Positions 53,986 to 63,859 of a stretch of DNA of 64,000 nucleotides are shown in pieces. The DNA is from Alistipes sp. Marseille-P5061 (GTDB lineage: Bacteria > Bacteroidota > Bacteroidia > Bacteroidales > Rikenellaceae), in assembly GCF_900290115.1 (NCBI RefSeq), contig NZ_LT985748.1:625120-689119 (forward strand), in the 5' to 3' direction. A model generated the notes under the pieces. It was not told the DNA's origin. It saw only the letters and a list, made by a program, of their open reading frames with translations, and did no database searches. Positions within the stretch are counted from its first letter, which is position 1; each line of letters starts with the position of its first letter. The position numbers and the translations under genes were made by a program.

Positions 53986-54582
53986 CTACCCCATCATGGC
54001 GCGGGCCACGCAGCGAATCGTCGGGAAGGAGTCGCGCAGATGAAGCTCCGCCTCGGCGGCATTGCACCACGCCACGCGGTCGATGCCCTCCTCGGTCTGG
54101 GGCGAAGGGGTGCCGCCGTCGAGTGCGTGCAGCTCGTACCACGAGGTGCGCTTGAGCTCCCACTTGCCGTAGAGGTTATAGGCGTGGTAGGTCCGGCAGA
54201 GCGGCCGCACCACCTCGCAGCGGACACCCGTCTCCTCGGCCACCTCGCGCACGGCGCAGTCGGGCAGCTCCTCGTAGGGCTCCAGGTGCCCCTTGGGCAG
54301 GTCCCAGCGCCCGTTGCGGTGAATCATCAGCCACTCGCCGCGGCCGTTCACCGCAATGCCGCCCGCCGCCTCGACCGGAAGGAACTCCTCGGCAAAGCGG
54401 AGGAAGGCCCCCTCGGGGTCGTCCGAAAGGATGGCCACGCTGTTGTTCGTTTCGAGAATTTTCAGTATCTTGGCACGTGAAACGGCCGTTCCCTTTTCCA
54501 GAATCACGTCGCACGAGGCCCCCACGGGGAGCTCGCCGGCAAAAAGTACGGACTTGTCCGCAAAGAAAAGCGTTCGCGTCAT
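53986..54582 (-). CDS. Nudix hydrolase
   Basis: A 198-residue hydrolase of nucleoside-diphosphate-linked substrates. The Nudix box is complete: G-H-L-E-P-Y-E-E then REVAEETGV (GX5EX7REUXEEXGU). An N-terminal ~65-residue segment without family match precedes the Nudix fold. Substrate specificity cannot be read from the sequence. The gene is divergent from the S9 peptidase gene across 67 bases. Confidence 0.9.
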   Translation of the reverse strand: MTRTLFFADKSVLFAGELPVGASCDVILEKGTAVSRAKILKILETNNSVAILSDDPEGAFLRFAEEFLPVEAAGGIAVNGRGEWLMIHRNGRWDLPKGHLEPYEELPDCAVREVAEETGVRCEVVRPLCRTYHAYNLYGKWELKRTSWYELHALDGGTPSPQTEEGIDRVAWCNAAEAELHLRDSFPTIRCVARAMMG

Positions 54583-54598
54583 TGCAGGAATTTTGACA

Positions 54599-54606
54599 CA
54601 AAAATA
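54599..54606 (-). promoter_or_regulatory. -7 box TATTTTTG for the Nudix gene
   Basis: CAAAAATA on the plus strand reads TATTTTTG on the minus strand, 16 bases before the ATG at 54582. Confidence 0.6.
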
Positions 54607-54649
54607 GAAATTTTATTTCAAACTCAATCAATCAGGAAACCGTAAGGAA

Positions 54650-56800
54650 ATGAAAAAATTGCTCCTCATGACAGTCGTCGCAGCAATCGGCCTGAGCGGT
54701 TGCGACCAGCAGGCGTCGCAAAGCGCGGCCACCGACAACGCCCTCACGCCCGAAGAAATCGAGGCGGGCATTCTCACCCCCGAGGTGATGTGGAAAATGA
54801 AACGCGCGGGCTCCTCGTCGCTCTCGCCCGACGGCACGCGGCTGCTCTATGCCCAGACCGTGTACGACATGGCCGAGAACCGGGGCACGACCTCGCTCTA
54901 CGTCGAAGAGATGGATTCGAAGCAGGTCAAGTGCCTTGCAGAGGGCTCCTCGCCGCGCTGGAATGCCGACGGCAGCCGGATTTACTTCCTCTCGGAGCGC
55001 AGCGGCTCGTCGCAGGTATGGGTGATGGATGCCGACGGCTCGAACGCCCGTCAGGTGACCGGGCTGCAGGAGGGAGCTCCCGCCGTCGAGGGCTTCGGCA
55101 TCAGCCCCGACGAGCAGCACATCTGGTGGGTGCAGCAGGTGCAGGTGGCCGACCGCCGCTCCTCCGACGTGCACCGCGACATGCCCAAGTCGAAGGCACG
55201 CATCTACGACGACCTGATGGCCCGCCACTGGGACTACTGGGACGAGGGGAGCTACCGCCACATCTTCGTGGGCGAGCTCGCCGACGGCAAGGCCTCCGAG
55301 GGTGTCGACATCCTCGGCCCCGAGGCGGCGTGGGACGCCCCGCTGGCCCCCTACTTTGACATGGCCGAGATTGCATGGAACAACGCCGGCACCCGGCTGG
55401 CCTACACCTGCAAGCCGCTGACGGGCATGCGCTACGCCGTTTCGACCGACTCGGACATCTTCGTCTACGACCTGGCCTCGGGCACGACGCAGAACATCTG
55501 CAAGCCGGACAGCGTCAACTATCCCGGCGGGCTGACCATCCAGTCGAACGAGCTCCCGGGCTACGACAAGTATCCCGTCTGGTCGCCCGACGACCGCTAC
55601 ATCGCCTTCCTCTCGCAGCGGCGTGCCGGCAACGAGTCGGACAAGGCGCGGCTCTTCCTCTACGACACCACGACGGGCGCCATGACGGACCTCACCACCG
55701 AGTTCGACTACAACGCCCAGAACGTCGTCTGGGAGGATGCCTCGACGCTGCTCTTCGTGGCGCCCATCGAGGCGACGCACCAGATTTGCCGTGTGCGGCT
55801 CACCGACGAGGGGCACTCGCCCGTGGAGGTGCTCACGCGGGGCGACCACGACCTGACGTCCTTCTCGACGGGCGGCGGCCGCGCGGTGGCCGAGCGTGCC
55901 ACCATCTCGTCGGCCCCCGAGTTCTTCGAGGTGAGCCTCTCGGACGGTTCGCTCACTCAGATTTCGGAAATCAACCGCGACATCTACGACCACATCCGCA
56001 TGGGCGAGGTGCAGAAGCGCTGGGTGAAGACCACCGACGGCAAACAGATGCTCACGTGGGTCATCCTCCCGCCCGACTTCGACCCCGCGAAGAAGTATCC
56101 CGTGCTGCTCTACTGCGAGGGCGGCCCGCAGAGCGTCGTCTCGAACGGCTGGAGCTACCGCTGGAACTTCCAGCTGATGGCCGCCCGGGGCTACATCGTC
56201 GTGGCGCCCAACCGCCGCGGCGTACCCTCGTTCGGACAGGAGTGGCTCGACCAGATTTCGGGCGACTACTCGGGACAGAACATCCGCGACTATCTGGCTG
56301 CCATCGACGACGTGGCACGCGAGCCGTGGGCCGATGAGACGCGCATGGGCTGCGTGGGCGCCTCGTACGGCGGCTATTCGGTCTACTTCCTGGCCGGCTG
56401 CCACGAGCACCGCTTCAAGGCCTTCATCGCCCACTGCGGCATCTTCGACTTCGACTCGATGTACGGCGAGACCGAAGAGCTGTGGTTCGTCAACAACGAC
56501 TACGGAGGCGCCTACTGGGAGAAGTCGAACGCCACGGCGCAACGCTCCTACGCCAACTCGCCCCACAAGTTCGTCAGCAAGTGGGACACGCCGATTCTCA
56601 TCATCACGGGCGAATACGACTTCCGCATCCCCTACACACAGTCACTCGAGGCCTTCACCGCCGCACGGCTGCAGGGGGTTCCGGCCCGGCTCGTCGAGTT
56701 CGAGGATGAGGCGCACCAGGTCTTCAAGCCCCAGAACTCGATGGTCTGGAACCGCGAATTCTTCGGCTGGCTCGACAAGTACGTCAAGCAGCAGCAATAG
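54650..56800 (+). CDS. Prolyl oligopeptidase-family (S9) peptidase lipoprotein
   Basis: A 716-residue exported serine peptidase resembling dipeptidyl-peptidase IV/acylaminoacyl peptidase. The signal peptide MKKLLLMTVVAAIGLSGC ends in a lipobox, so it is probably membrane-anchored in the periplasm. The N-terminal two-thirds are beta-propeller-like (SSLSPDGTRLLYAQ, SPRWNADGSRIYFLSERSG, YPVWSPDDRYIAFLS). The C-terminal alpha/beta hydrolase has the triad S572 (GASYGGY), D657 (GEYDFRIPY) and H689 (EDEAHQVF). It likely trims peptides for uptake. It is divergent from the Nudix gene; no -7 box is obvious upstream. Confidence 0.93.
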   Translation: MKKLLLMTVVAAIGLSGCDQQASQSAATDNALTPEEIEAGILTPEVMWKMKRAGSSSLSPDGTRLLYAQTVYDMAENRGTTSLYVEEMDSKQVKCLAEGSSPRWNADGSRIYFLSERSGSSQVWVMDADGSNARQVTGLQEGAPAVEGFGISPDEQHIWWVQQVQVADRRSSDVHRDMPKSKARIYDDLMARHWDYWDEGSYRHIFVGELADGKASEGVDILGPEAAWDAPLAPYFDMAEIAWNNAGTRLAYTCKPLTGMRYAVSTDSDIFVYDLASGTTQNICKPDSVNYPGGLTIQSNELPGYDKYPVWSPDDRYIAFLSQRRAGNESDKARLFLYDTTTGAMTDLTTEFDYNAQNVVWEDASTLLFVAPIEATHQICRVRLTDEGHSPVEVLTRGDHDLTSFSTGGGRAVAERATISSAPEFFEVSLSDGSLTQISEINRDIYDHIRMGEVQKRWVKTTDGKQMLTWVILPPDFDPAKKYPVLLYCEGGPQSVVSNGWSYRWNFQLMAARGYIVVAPNRRGVPSFGQEWLDQISGDYSGQNIRDYLAAIDDVAREPWADETRMGCVGASYGGYSVYFLAGCHEHRFKAFIAHCGIFDFDSMYGETEELWFVNNDYGGAYWEKSNATAQRSYANSPHKFVSKWDTPILIITGEYDFRIPYTQSLEAFTAARLQGVPARLVEFEDEAHQVFKPQNSMVWNREFFGWLDKYVKQQQ

Positions 56801-56840
56801 AGCCGGCGGCCGGTACGAACCGGTTGCGGCAACCGAACAA

Positions 56841-56870
56841 GGCCTGTCCCGCGAGGGGCGGGCCTTTTTT
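56841..56870 (+). terminator. Terminator of the S9 peptidase gene
   Basis: GGCCTGTCCC / GGGCGGGCC (56841-56850 / 56856-56864) form a stem with two G-U pairs and a 5-base loop, followed by TTTTTT. It lies 40 bases after the stop. Confidence 0.75.
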
Positions 56871-56889
56871 GCGGCCGATTCAGAGACGG

Positions 56890-57015
56890 CTGTCAGATGC
56901 CGCAGCCGAACGCCGGAGTCGGAACAACGGAGCGCGGCAGAGAGGCGGGACGAGGCGGACGGGACAAACGTGACGGGGCGAACGAAACGAAACGGTGGCG
57001 GGAACGAACGGGGTG
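56890..57015 (+). repeat. Purine-rich degenerate tract before the DUF4493 operon
   Basis: Repeated GGAGTCGGAACAACGGAG- and GGCGGGAACGAACGG-like words occur, with short GCGAACGAAACGAAACGG runs. It lies in the 455-base gap 56801-57255. No gene is visible in the gap. Confidence 0.55.
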
Positions 57016-57220
57016 GAATAAAGCCGGGCAGACGGAGCAAAGCCCCCGCATGCCAAAACGAACAATATTGGACCATCGGGCTAAAAAGAGTGTCCGAAAG
57101 GAGGGCTTTTCTGCTCCAAAATTCTTTTTCCGCGAAGGAGAAAAACGGGAAAAATCGGGGCGTTCATGATGAAAATCGGGGTGTTCGTTGAAATTATTTT
57201 CCCGTGAAGGGCGATATGAC

Positions 57221-57228
57221 TATTTTTG
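57221..57228 (+). promoter_or_regulatory. -7 box TATTTTTG of the surface-lipoprotein operon
   Basis: A consensus octamer 27 bases before the ATG at 57256. An in-frame ATG at 57226 overlaps this box and cannot be the start if the box is used. Confidence 0.65.
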
Positions 57229-57255
57229 CATACAGTCAATAAAAGACAGATTTCT

Positions 57256-59124
57256 ATGCGAATACACTCCCGGACAATCCTGCTGGCACTCGCCGTGCTG
57301 GCGCTCGGTTGCTCGAAAGAGGAGAGCGGCGGAGCATCTTCCGACCGGCTCATCACCGCCACCGTAGGCTCCGGCCCGCAGATTGAAGTGAAGCCCATGA
57401 CCGAACTGGGCGACGACGGCATCTCGGTCCGCTGGTCGACGGGCGACAAAATCGCCCTGTGGGCCTTCAACGCCGAGGGCGAAGCGACGCTCTCTGGCTC
57501 GGAGTTTGCCCTCTGGCACTACAACCAGGAGTACGGCGACGCCAAATTCACGGCACAAATCGAACCCATGGCCGAAGGGAGCTACGACTACTGCGCCCTC
57601 TCGCCCGTACCTGCATCGGTAAGCGGCACGACCGCCTCCTACGTCATCGCGTCGGAGCAGAACGGCCGCTTCGACGGCCGTCACGACGTGATGGTGGCCA
57701 CCCCGGTACAGGGCGCCGGCGCCCTGCAGGAGGGCGACAACAGCGAGCAGGTCAACTTCCGCTTCAAGCACAAGGTACACGTCCTGAAAATCGACATCGC
57801 CTCCAACGCTCTGGGCGAGCCGATTGAGGCGCTCGAGCTGACCTTCCCGCGCGCCGTAGTCGGAACGATGAACATCGACCTACGCGACGCCGGGGCTGCC
57901 CCGTCGCTCACGGGCGGTGCCGTCAAGCTGACGCTGCGCCCGGAACAGGCGGTCGATGCGGGGAGCACGCTGGTGGCCATCATCGCCCCGGCCGACTTCA
58001 CCACCGAGGAGGAGATTCGCATCAAGGCCATCAGCCGCAACTACGAATCCGTCGAGGCACGCATGCCGGGCAAGAGCTTTGCCGAGGGGCACACCACCCC
58101 CATCCGGCTCCATGTGCCCGAGGCAGACATGAGCGGCACGCGTCTGCGCTTCTCGCTCAACGGCACGGGCGAAGAGACGCTCGGCGAACCCGTGCAGCGC
58201 TTCACGCTGACCGCCCCCGAGGGGATGGACCTTGGCGACGGTAGCAACACGCACACCTTCACGGTCGGAGAGGAGCCCTGCGACCTGCTGCTCCGCGAGC
58301 TGCCCGAAGGCATTTCGGGCGCCGCCTTCACCGTCACCTTCGAGTCGGAGAACGCGCTGCTCACCCGCTCGTTCGTCATGCCGCAGATTATCCCCTTCCA
58401 GACCAACGTCATCCCGGCATTCGACATCCCCTACCTGCTCTTCGAGGACTTTTCGTCGCTCAACCAGACTACCGGCGAGTCGGACAACCCGGGTGTCGGC
58501 GGCACCGACGTCGTCTCGGGCGACCGCACGGGCATCGACCTGAGCCAGTGGGGCCTCTCGACGCAGGGATGGACCGGCAGCCGCATCGGCGTCGAGGCGG
58601 GAGGCGCCGGCAGCGCCAACGGTGCGGTGCGCATCTGCGCCCGCGTCGAGAACCAGCAGATTGCCTCGAACACCTACAACGCCCGTCTTGATTCGGCCCC
58701 CCTGGGCGGCATCAAGGAAGGCAAGAGCCCCTCGGTGCGCGTCACCTACAACTACAAGGGCGGACGCTGGTCGATGAAGATGCGCCTGTCGTGGGTCCAG
58801 CTCGTCGACGACGGGCCCGGCAACGGCACGGCCGTCTACAGCTACGGCTACACCGACGTGCAGGGCTTCCAGGCCGGCTCGGTAGCCATCCCCAACCTGG
58901 TCGAGAGCAACGTCGTGCTGCCCGCAACCGAGGGCGCCGACCGCAACCAGAACCAGACCTACGACGGCATCTCCTATGAGAACTCGTTCGTCATCCCGGC
59001 AGCCACCAGCCTTACGCGCGCCTCGTGGAGCGTCAGCTCGACGATGAACGACGCCCCCATTTTCGGCGCCAACGGCAACTTCTGGCTCTACATCGACAAC
59101 GTCAAGGTATCCATCGTACACTAA
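57256..59124 (+). CDS. Fimbrillin-like surface lipoprotein
   Basis: A 622-residue lipoprotein: MRIHSRTILLALAVLALGC with lipobox LALGC. The next residues S-K-E-E match the Bacteroidota surface-export signal (Cys-x-Lys-acidic-acidic), so it is probably on the outside of the outer membrane. The N-terminal half (WSTGDKIALWAFNAEG, KAISRNYESVE) resembles fimbrillin/Mfa-type fibre subunits; the C-terminal half (LLFEDFSSLN, RICARVENQQIASNTYN, YIDNVKVSIVH) looks like a jellyroll carbohydrate- or ligand-binding domain. It is first of an operon with at least four further genes; the next starts 12 bases downstream. Confidence 0.75.
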   Translation: MRIHSRTILLALAVLALGCSKEESGGASSDRLITATVGSGPQIEVKPMTELGDDGISVRWSTGDKIALWAFNAEGEATLSGSEFALWHYNQEYGDAKFTAQIEPMAEGSYDYCALSPVPASVSGTTASYVIASEQNGRFDGRHDVMVATPVQGAGALQEGDNSEQVNFRFKHKVHVLKIDIASNALGEPIEALELTFPRAVVGTMNIDLRDAGAAPSLTGGAVKLTLRPEQAVDAGSTLVAIIAPADFTTEEEIRIKAISRNYESVEARMPGKSFAEGHTTPIRLHVPEADMSGTRLRFSLNGTGEETLGEPVQRFTLTAPEGMDLGDGSNTHTFTVGEEPCDLLLRELPEGISGAAFTVTFESENALLTRSFVMPQIIPFQTNVIPAFDIPYLLFEDFSSLNQTTGESDNPGVGGTDVVSGDRTGIDLSQWGLSTQGWTGSRIGVEAGGAGSANGAVRICARVENQQIASNTYNARLDSAPLGGIKEGKSPSVRVTYNYKGGRWSMKMRLSWVQLVDDGPGNGTAVYSYGYTDVQGFQAGSVAIPNLVESNVVLPATEGADRNQNQTYDGISYENSFVIPAATSLTRASWSVSSTMNDAPIFGANGNFWLYIDNVKVSIVH

Positions 59125-59136
59125 ACGCCGCTGCAC

Positions 59137-59949
59137 ATGAAACGACTTCTCATCATACTCTCCGCCGCCGCGCTCACAGCCGGCGCCGGATGTTCGAACA
59201 ACGAACCGGCGGCTTCGGCCGGGGGCTACGGCCGCCTGGAGCTGCACTGCACGCCGAGCAACGACATCGTCGCGGGTGTCTCGACCCGCGCGGAGGCCCC
59301 CGCGGGCGAGGAGTTCGCGCTCCGCATCACGGGCACGGACTACGACCGCAGCTGGGAGACGCTCGCCGCCTTTGCGTCGGCCGACGAGCTCTTCGCCAAG
59401 GGAAGCTACAAGGCCACCGTAACATGGGGCGACCCCACGCAGGAGGGCTTCGGCAAGCGCTGCTACGCCGGTGAGCGGGAGTTCGAAATCCAGCCCCGCC
59501 AGACCACCGAGGAGCACATCACCGCCACGGTGGCCAACTCGCAGGCGCTCGTCCGCACCACGGAGCAGTTCCGCAAATACTTCCACGACGCCCGCTTCAG
59601 CGTCACCACGGGGTCGTCCAACACCTTCGAGTTCACCTTCGAGGGGGGCGGCAGCGACCCGGACCAGACCGACCCGCTCTGCGTGGCGGCCTCCACGTCG
59701 CTCGCCGTCAACGGCACGGCACGGCGCCAGAGCGCAACGGGCACCGACTCGGGCCGTGAGGTCAACTTCCCCGAGCAACGGCTCGAGGCCACCACGCCCC
59801 GCACGCGCCACATCTTCGAGTACGACGCGGCCGATGCCGGCAGCGCCACGCTCAACATCTACATCGGGGTGGACGAAGAGGGCAACGACCTGCTCGTCGA
59901 GACCCGCGTCATCGAGGTGGAACTCAACGACGACTCCATTCAGCAATAA
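59137..59949 (+). CDS. DUF4493-like lipoprotein, short
   Basis: A 270-residue lipoprotein with lipobox GAGC (MKRLLIILSAAALTAGAGC) followed by SNNE. The mature part starts GGYGRLELHCTPSND, a DUF4493-type opening, with FALRITGTDYDRSWETL and GSYKATVTWGD (a beta-sandwich of the pattern 'xGxYxxxxxWGD'). After it come beta-rich strands and the C-terminus has no further domain. DUF4493 proteins are Bacteroidota surface lipoproteins of unknown role. It lies 12 bases after the fimbrillin-like gene and 3 bases before the next gene. Confidence 0.8.
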   Translation: MKRLLIILSAAALTAGAGCSNNEPAASAGGYGRLELHCTPSNDIVAGVSTRAEAPAGEEFALRITGTDYDRSWETLAAFASADELFAKGSYKATVTWGDPTQEGFGKRCYAGEREFEIQPRQTTEEHITATVANSQALVRTTEQFRKYFHDARFSVTTGSSNTFEFTFEGGGSDPDQTDPLCVAASTSLAVNGTARRQSATGTDSGREVNFPEQRLEATTPRTRHIFEYDAADAGSATLNIYIGVDEEGNDLLVETRVIEVELNDDSIQQ

Positions 59950-59952
59950 AAC

Positions 59953-61668
59953 ATGAGACTCCATATGCGAATTCTTACCCAATGCCTTGCGATGCTCTCC
60001 AGCGCGGCGCTTCTGGCCGGATGCGTCAACGAAGAGCCCAACTACGCCAAGAAGCCCGATTCGGGCAACGGCATCCCGACCGAGGTGGGCTACCTGAGCC
60101 TGAGCGGTCTGGAGATGAAGGTGATTTACGACGGCGAGACCGAGACCATGCCCGACGACACGGCCGACGCCTCCGCAACGCGGGCCGCGACGCCCCAGGT
60201 CGACGACTTCATCGTCGAGGTGGTCAACGCCCGCGGCGAATCGGTCGCCAGCAAAAGCTACGCCGAGTGGAAGGCCGCGGAGCGGAACGAACTCCCGGTG
60301 GGCAGCTACACGCTCAAGGTCCGCTCGCAGGAGCAATTCCCCGACGTGGAGTGGGAAGCGCCCGTATATGCCGCCTCGAAGGATTTTGTCATCGAGCGCG
60401 AGCAGACCACCACGCTCGACGACATCACCTGCACGCTGGCCAACATCAAGGTGACGATGCTCTTCTCGGCCGACCTGGCCGACATGCTGAGCAACGACAC
60501 GAAGGCCGTCATCTCGCTGGGTGACAAGAGCATGGAATTCGGCAAGAAGGAGACCCGCGCGGCCTACTACCTGCCCGAGAAGGAGCTCAACACGCTCGAA
60601 TTCCAGCTCACGGGCTCGTTTGCCGACACGGGCAAGCCCGTCACGCTGAACAAGAGCATCCCGAACGTCAAGGCGGGACAGTGGCGCAAAATCACGCTCG
60701 TCATCGAGTGGGCCGACAAGGGCGACGTGGTCTTCGACATCGAGGTCGACAACTTCGTGCTCGACGAGACGGTCGAGGTGAACGGCACCGACGGACTCTG
60801 GGAGGAGGTCATCGGCGGCGACGCACCGGAGGACGCCCCCGCCATCGTATGGGAGGGTCAGGAGCTCTCGCAGCCCTTCACGCTCACCGACGCGATGTTC
60901 GACCAGACGGGCAACTGCACCGTGCCGTTCCGCTTCAAGGTGACGGCCCCCGGAGGGCTCACCTCGCTGGGCGTGGCCATCGACTCGGACAACGCCTCGC
61001 TGCTCGAGGTGCTCGACCGCATCCAGCTGCCCCGCAGCTTCGACCTCTGCACGCTCGACGCCTCGTCGACGGCCGGAGCCGTGCTGACGAGCTTCGGACT
61101 GCCGCTGGGCAGCCAGGTGGTGGGCCAGCAGGCACTCACGCTCGACATCACGCGCCAGATTCCGCAACTCTACACATACGCCGGCACCCACACCTTCGCC
61201 CTGACGCTGGGCGACGCCGCCGGGAAGACGACGCAGGCGACGCTGACCCTCGTGGTGAAGAAGGGCGGCACGCAGACGGGTCCCGTCATCACGTGGCGCG
61301 GCTACAACATCGACCAAAGCTATGACCTGTCGGCCGACATGACCATCGTCGTCGACATCGAGTCGGAGAACGGCATCAAGGCCTTCGAGGTGAACATCGA
61401 CTCGGAGGTGCTCGCCCCGATGCTCGGTGCGGTGGGCATTCCCGAGACGTTCGACCTCTGCACGGTCGACGGCGCGCTGGCCGAGACGCTCCAAAGCTTC
61501 GGCTTCAAGACCGGCAGCGACGTCACCTCGCCCATGTCGTTCGACATCACGCAGTTTGTCAGCATCCTGATGATGATGGATGCCGGCGAGCACAAGTTCC
61601 ACCTGGCGGTGACCGACGACAACGGCGTCACGACGCGCAAGACCCTCCATCTGATTAACCGGAAGTAA
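59953..61668 (+). CDS. DUF4493-like lipoprotein with two Ig-like repeats
   Basis: A 571-residue lipoprotein; lipobox LAGC, then VNEE, an acidic surface-export-like motif. GYLSLSGLEMKVIYDG begins the DUF4493-like part, which ends near residue 280 (LPVGSYTLKVRS, TLDDITCTLANIKVTM). Two related ~150-residue segments follow: APAIVWEGQELSQPFTLTD...SFDLCTLDASS and GPVITWRGYNIDQSYDLSA...TFDLCTVDGAL, each with the same order of motifs. ATG at 59953 or 59965 could be used; the signal peptide fits both. It starts 3 bases after the previous stop. Confidence 0.8.
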   Translation: MRLHMRILTQCLAMLSSAALLAGCVNEEPNYAKKPDSGNGIPTEVGYLSLSGLEMKVIYDGETETMPDDTADASATRAATPQVDDFIVEVVNARGESVASKSYAEWKAAERNELPVGSYTLKVRSQEQFPDVEWEAPVYAASKDFVIEREQTTTLDDITCTLANIKVTMLFSADLADMLSNDTKAVISLGDKSMEFGKKETRAAYYLPEKELNTLEFQLTGSFADTGKPVTLNKSIPNVKAGQWRKITLVIEWADKGDVVFDIEVDNFVLDETVEVNGTDGLWEEVIGGDAPEDAPAIVWEGQELSQPFTLTDAMFDQTGNCTVPFRFKVTAPGGLTSLGVAIDSDNASLLEVLDRIQLPRSFDLCTLDASSTAGAVLTSFGLPLGSQVVGQQALTLDITRQIPQLYTYAGTHTFALTLGDAAGKTTQATLTLVVKKGGTQTGPVITWRGYNIDQSYDLSADMTIVVDIESENGIKAFEVNIDSEVLAPMLGAVGIPETFDLCTVDGALAETLQSFGFKTGSDVTSPMSFDITQFVSILMMMDAGEHKFHLAVTDDNGVTTRKTLHLINRK

Positions 61669-61691
61669 TTCCACACAAACGAACGACTGCG

Positions 61692-63839
61692 ATGAAACAT
61701 CTCATTCTATATGTTGCGGCGCTTGCGGGGCTGCTCCTCGGCGGAGGCTCCTGCTCGAAGGAGCAGACGGCCGGAGGCACGGAGGGGTACGGCCGCGTGG
61801 AGATGGCGCTCTCGACCACGCGCAGCGACGAGGGGGGATACGACCCCTTCGAGCACCTTGCGGTCCGCATCTACAACGCCGACGGCGGGCTCATCCGCCA
61901 ATACGACTCGCAGGAGGCGCTCCCCTCCTCGCTCGAGCTGCTGGCGGGCGACTACCGCATCGAGGTGGAGCTGGGCGAAGAGCTTCCGGCCTCGTTCGAC
62001 GCCCGCTGCTACCGGGGCGCCGAGTCCTTCACCGTCACGGCGGGCCAGACGTCGCGCGTCGACGTGGAGTGCCGCCTGCGGAACACCGTCGTCGAGGTCA
62101 GCTACGACCCCACAGTGGCCAAGAACTTCAACGAGGGCTACCTCACGTGGGTTGCCGCGGGTGACAAGCTCGACCCGACGGCTGCCGAAGAGGGCTCCCT
62201 CGCGGCGCTGCGCTTCACCGAAAGCGGCACGGGCTACCTGCTGCTGCCCGAGGGGGTGACCTCGCTCAGCTGGCTCTTCCGCGGCGAACACCCCGAGAAG
62301 GGGCTCATCGAGAAGTCGGGACGCATCGACGACGTGAAGGCCGCCGGCAAGTACCAGCTCTCGTTCCGCTACTCGGAGGACTTGCCGGGCTTCATCGACT
62401 TCACGCTCACGGTCGACACCTCGACCGACGACCACGACGATACGATTATCTTCAGCCCCGACCCCACCATCACGGGCGACGGCTTCGACATGAAGGCGGT
62501 CCAGAAGTACACCTCGGGCGAGCGCCGCTTCCTCATCACCTCGATGGGTGCGCTCTCGTCGACGACGCTGCGCGTGGGTGACGCGCAGTACGACCTGCTC
62601 CACCCCACCGAGCCGGGCATCACCGCGCAGCTCACCTCCGAAACGTCACTCACGGTGACCCTCGGCGAGGAGTTCCTCTCGCAGCTGCCGGCCGGCAGCC
62701 AGACGCTCACCTTCGACATCGACGACGAGGATGGCGGCCACCTCACCGCCACGAGCGAGTTCCGCTTCGAGGGGCTCATCATGGTTGGCGAGGGCGACTA
62801 CGACCTCTGGAACAACACGATGACGCTGCGCGCAATGGTCTTCGACGACCACACCCCCGCTGTGCGCTTCTCGCTGCGCCGCACCCGGGCCAACGGCGAG
62901 CCGGTGAGCGAGGAGTGGCAGCAGCTCGACGGCAGCCGTACGGGCGAGGACCTCTACACGGCCACCTTCGCCCCGCAATGGAACGAATCGAACAACGAGG
63001 GTGGACTCTCCGTCTACACCCCGGCGGCCGGCAGCGGCATCTTCGCCAATGCAGAGTACGCCTACGCCGTCACGCTCGACGGAACGCCCCGCGGCGAGGG
63101 CTCGTTCACGACCTCGACCACACAGAGCATCCCCGACGGCGGGATGGAGAGCGCATCGCTCCCCTGCTTCGGTGTCGAGATAAGCAGCAACTCGTCGTTC
63201 TGGGCCAGCGGCAACAACTCCTTCGCCAAGACGCTCTGCTCGCAGGGCACCTTTGCGGGAATGGGCGGCTCGTACTGCGCCAAGCTCGCCTCGTCGTCGC
63301 CTCCGCTGGTGGGTCTGGCCGCCGGCAACCTCCTCTCGGGCCTCTTCTACAAGGACGGTCTGACCACCGGCGTGGTGGAGTTCGGACAGCCCTACACCTG
63401 GCAGGCGCGGCCGCGTGCCATGCGCGTGAAGTACCACGCCACGGTCGGCATCGTCAACAACGACAAGGGCTACGCCGGACCGCCCATCAAGAGCGGCGAC
63501 CAGGACCGCGCCACCATCTACGCCTGCATCGTCGACTGGAGCGCCCGCCACAAGGTATCGTCGGGCACCAGCGCCCCGACCGGCGCCTGGAACCCCACGA
63601 CCATGCAGAGCACCGACGAGGGGGCCATCATCGGCTACGCGATGCTGACGCTCGACGGCAACACCGAGGGTGACGCCATGCTCACGCGCGACATCGAGTT
63701 CCACTTCTACGACCGCACGGCTCGCCCCTCGGGCAAATACGCCATCGTCATCTCCTGCTCGGCCAACGCCTACGGCGAGTACATGCTCGGCTGCACGTCG
63801 AACGTACTCTACGTCGACGACTTCGAATGGGTTTACTAA
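61692..63839 (+). CDS. DUF4493/PCMD-like lipoprotein
   Basis: A 715-residue lipoprotein: MKHLILYVAALAGLLLGGGSC then SKEQ. The GYGRVEMALSTTR opening and GDYRIEVELGE segment mark a DUF4493-like domain (~30-240). A central beta-rich domain (~250-480) is followed by a C-terminal part (~470-715: IPDGGMESASLPCFG, FAKTLCSQGTFAGMGGSYCAKLASS, IEFHFYDRTARPSGKYAIVISCSANAYGEYMLGCTSNVLYVDDFEW) that matches the putative carbohydrate-metabolism (PCMD) family found at the end of many such lipoproteins. A jellyroll fold and glycan binding are inferred. It is 23 bases after the previous gene and 20 before the next. Confidence 0.82.
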   Translation: MKHLILYVAALAGLLLGGGSCSKEQTAGGTEGYGRVEMALSTTRSDEGGYDPFEHLAVRIYNADGGLIRQYDSQEALPSSLELLAGDYRIEVELGEELPASFDARCYRGAESFTVTAGQTSRVDVECRLRNTVVEVSYDPTVAKNFNEGYLTWVAAGDKLDPTAAEEGSLAALRFTESGTGYLLLPEGVTSLSWLFRGEHPEKGLIEKSGRIDDVKAAGKYQLSFRYSEDLPGFIDFTLTVDTSTDDHDDTIIFSPDPTITGDGFDMKAVQKYTSGERRFLITSMGALSSTTLRVGDAQYDLLHPTEPGITAQLTSETSLTVTLGEEFLSQLPAGSQTLTFDIDDEDGGHLTATSEFRFEGLIMVGEGDYDLWNNTMTLRAMVFDDHTPAVRFSLRRTRANGEPVSEEWQQLDGSRTGEDLYTATFAPQWNESNNEGGLSVYTPAAGSGIFANAEYAYAVTLDGTPRGEGSFTTSTTQSIPDGGMESASLPCFGVEISSNSSFWASGNNSFAKTLCSQGTFAGMGGSYCAKLASSSPPLVGLAAGNLLSGLFYKDGLTTGVVEFGQPYTWQARPRAMRVKYHATVGIVNNDKGYAGPPIKSGDQDRATIYACIVDWSARHKVSSGTSAPTGAWNPTTMQSTDEGAIIGYAMLTLDGNTEGDAMLTRDIEFHFYDRTARPSGKYAIVISCSANAYGEYMLGCTSNVLYVDDFEWVY

Positions 63840-63859
63840 CGACACAAACGCACGCATCC

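Noticed and set aside
57880..61674. Very long minus-strand open frame (over 1200 codons) opposite the DUF4493 operon
   Set aside because: It is antisense to three genes with signal peptides and lipoboxes and is rich in Arg, Val, His and Asp, as expected of the antisense frame of a GC-rich genome. There is no domain or promoter.
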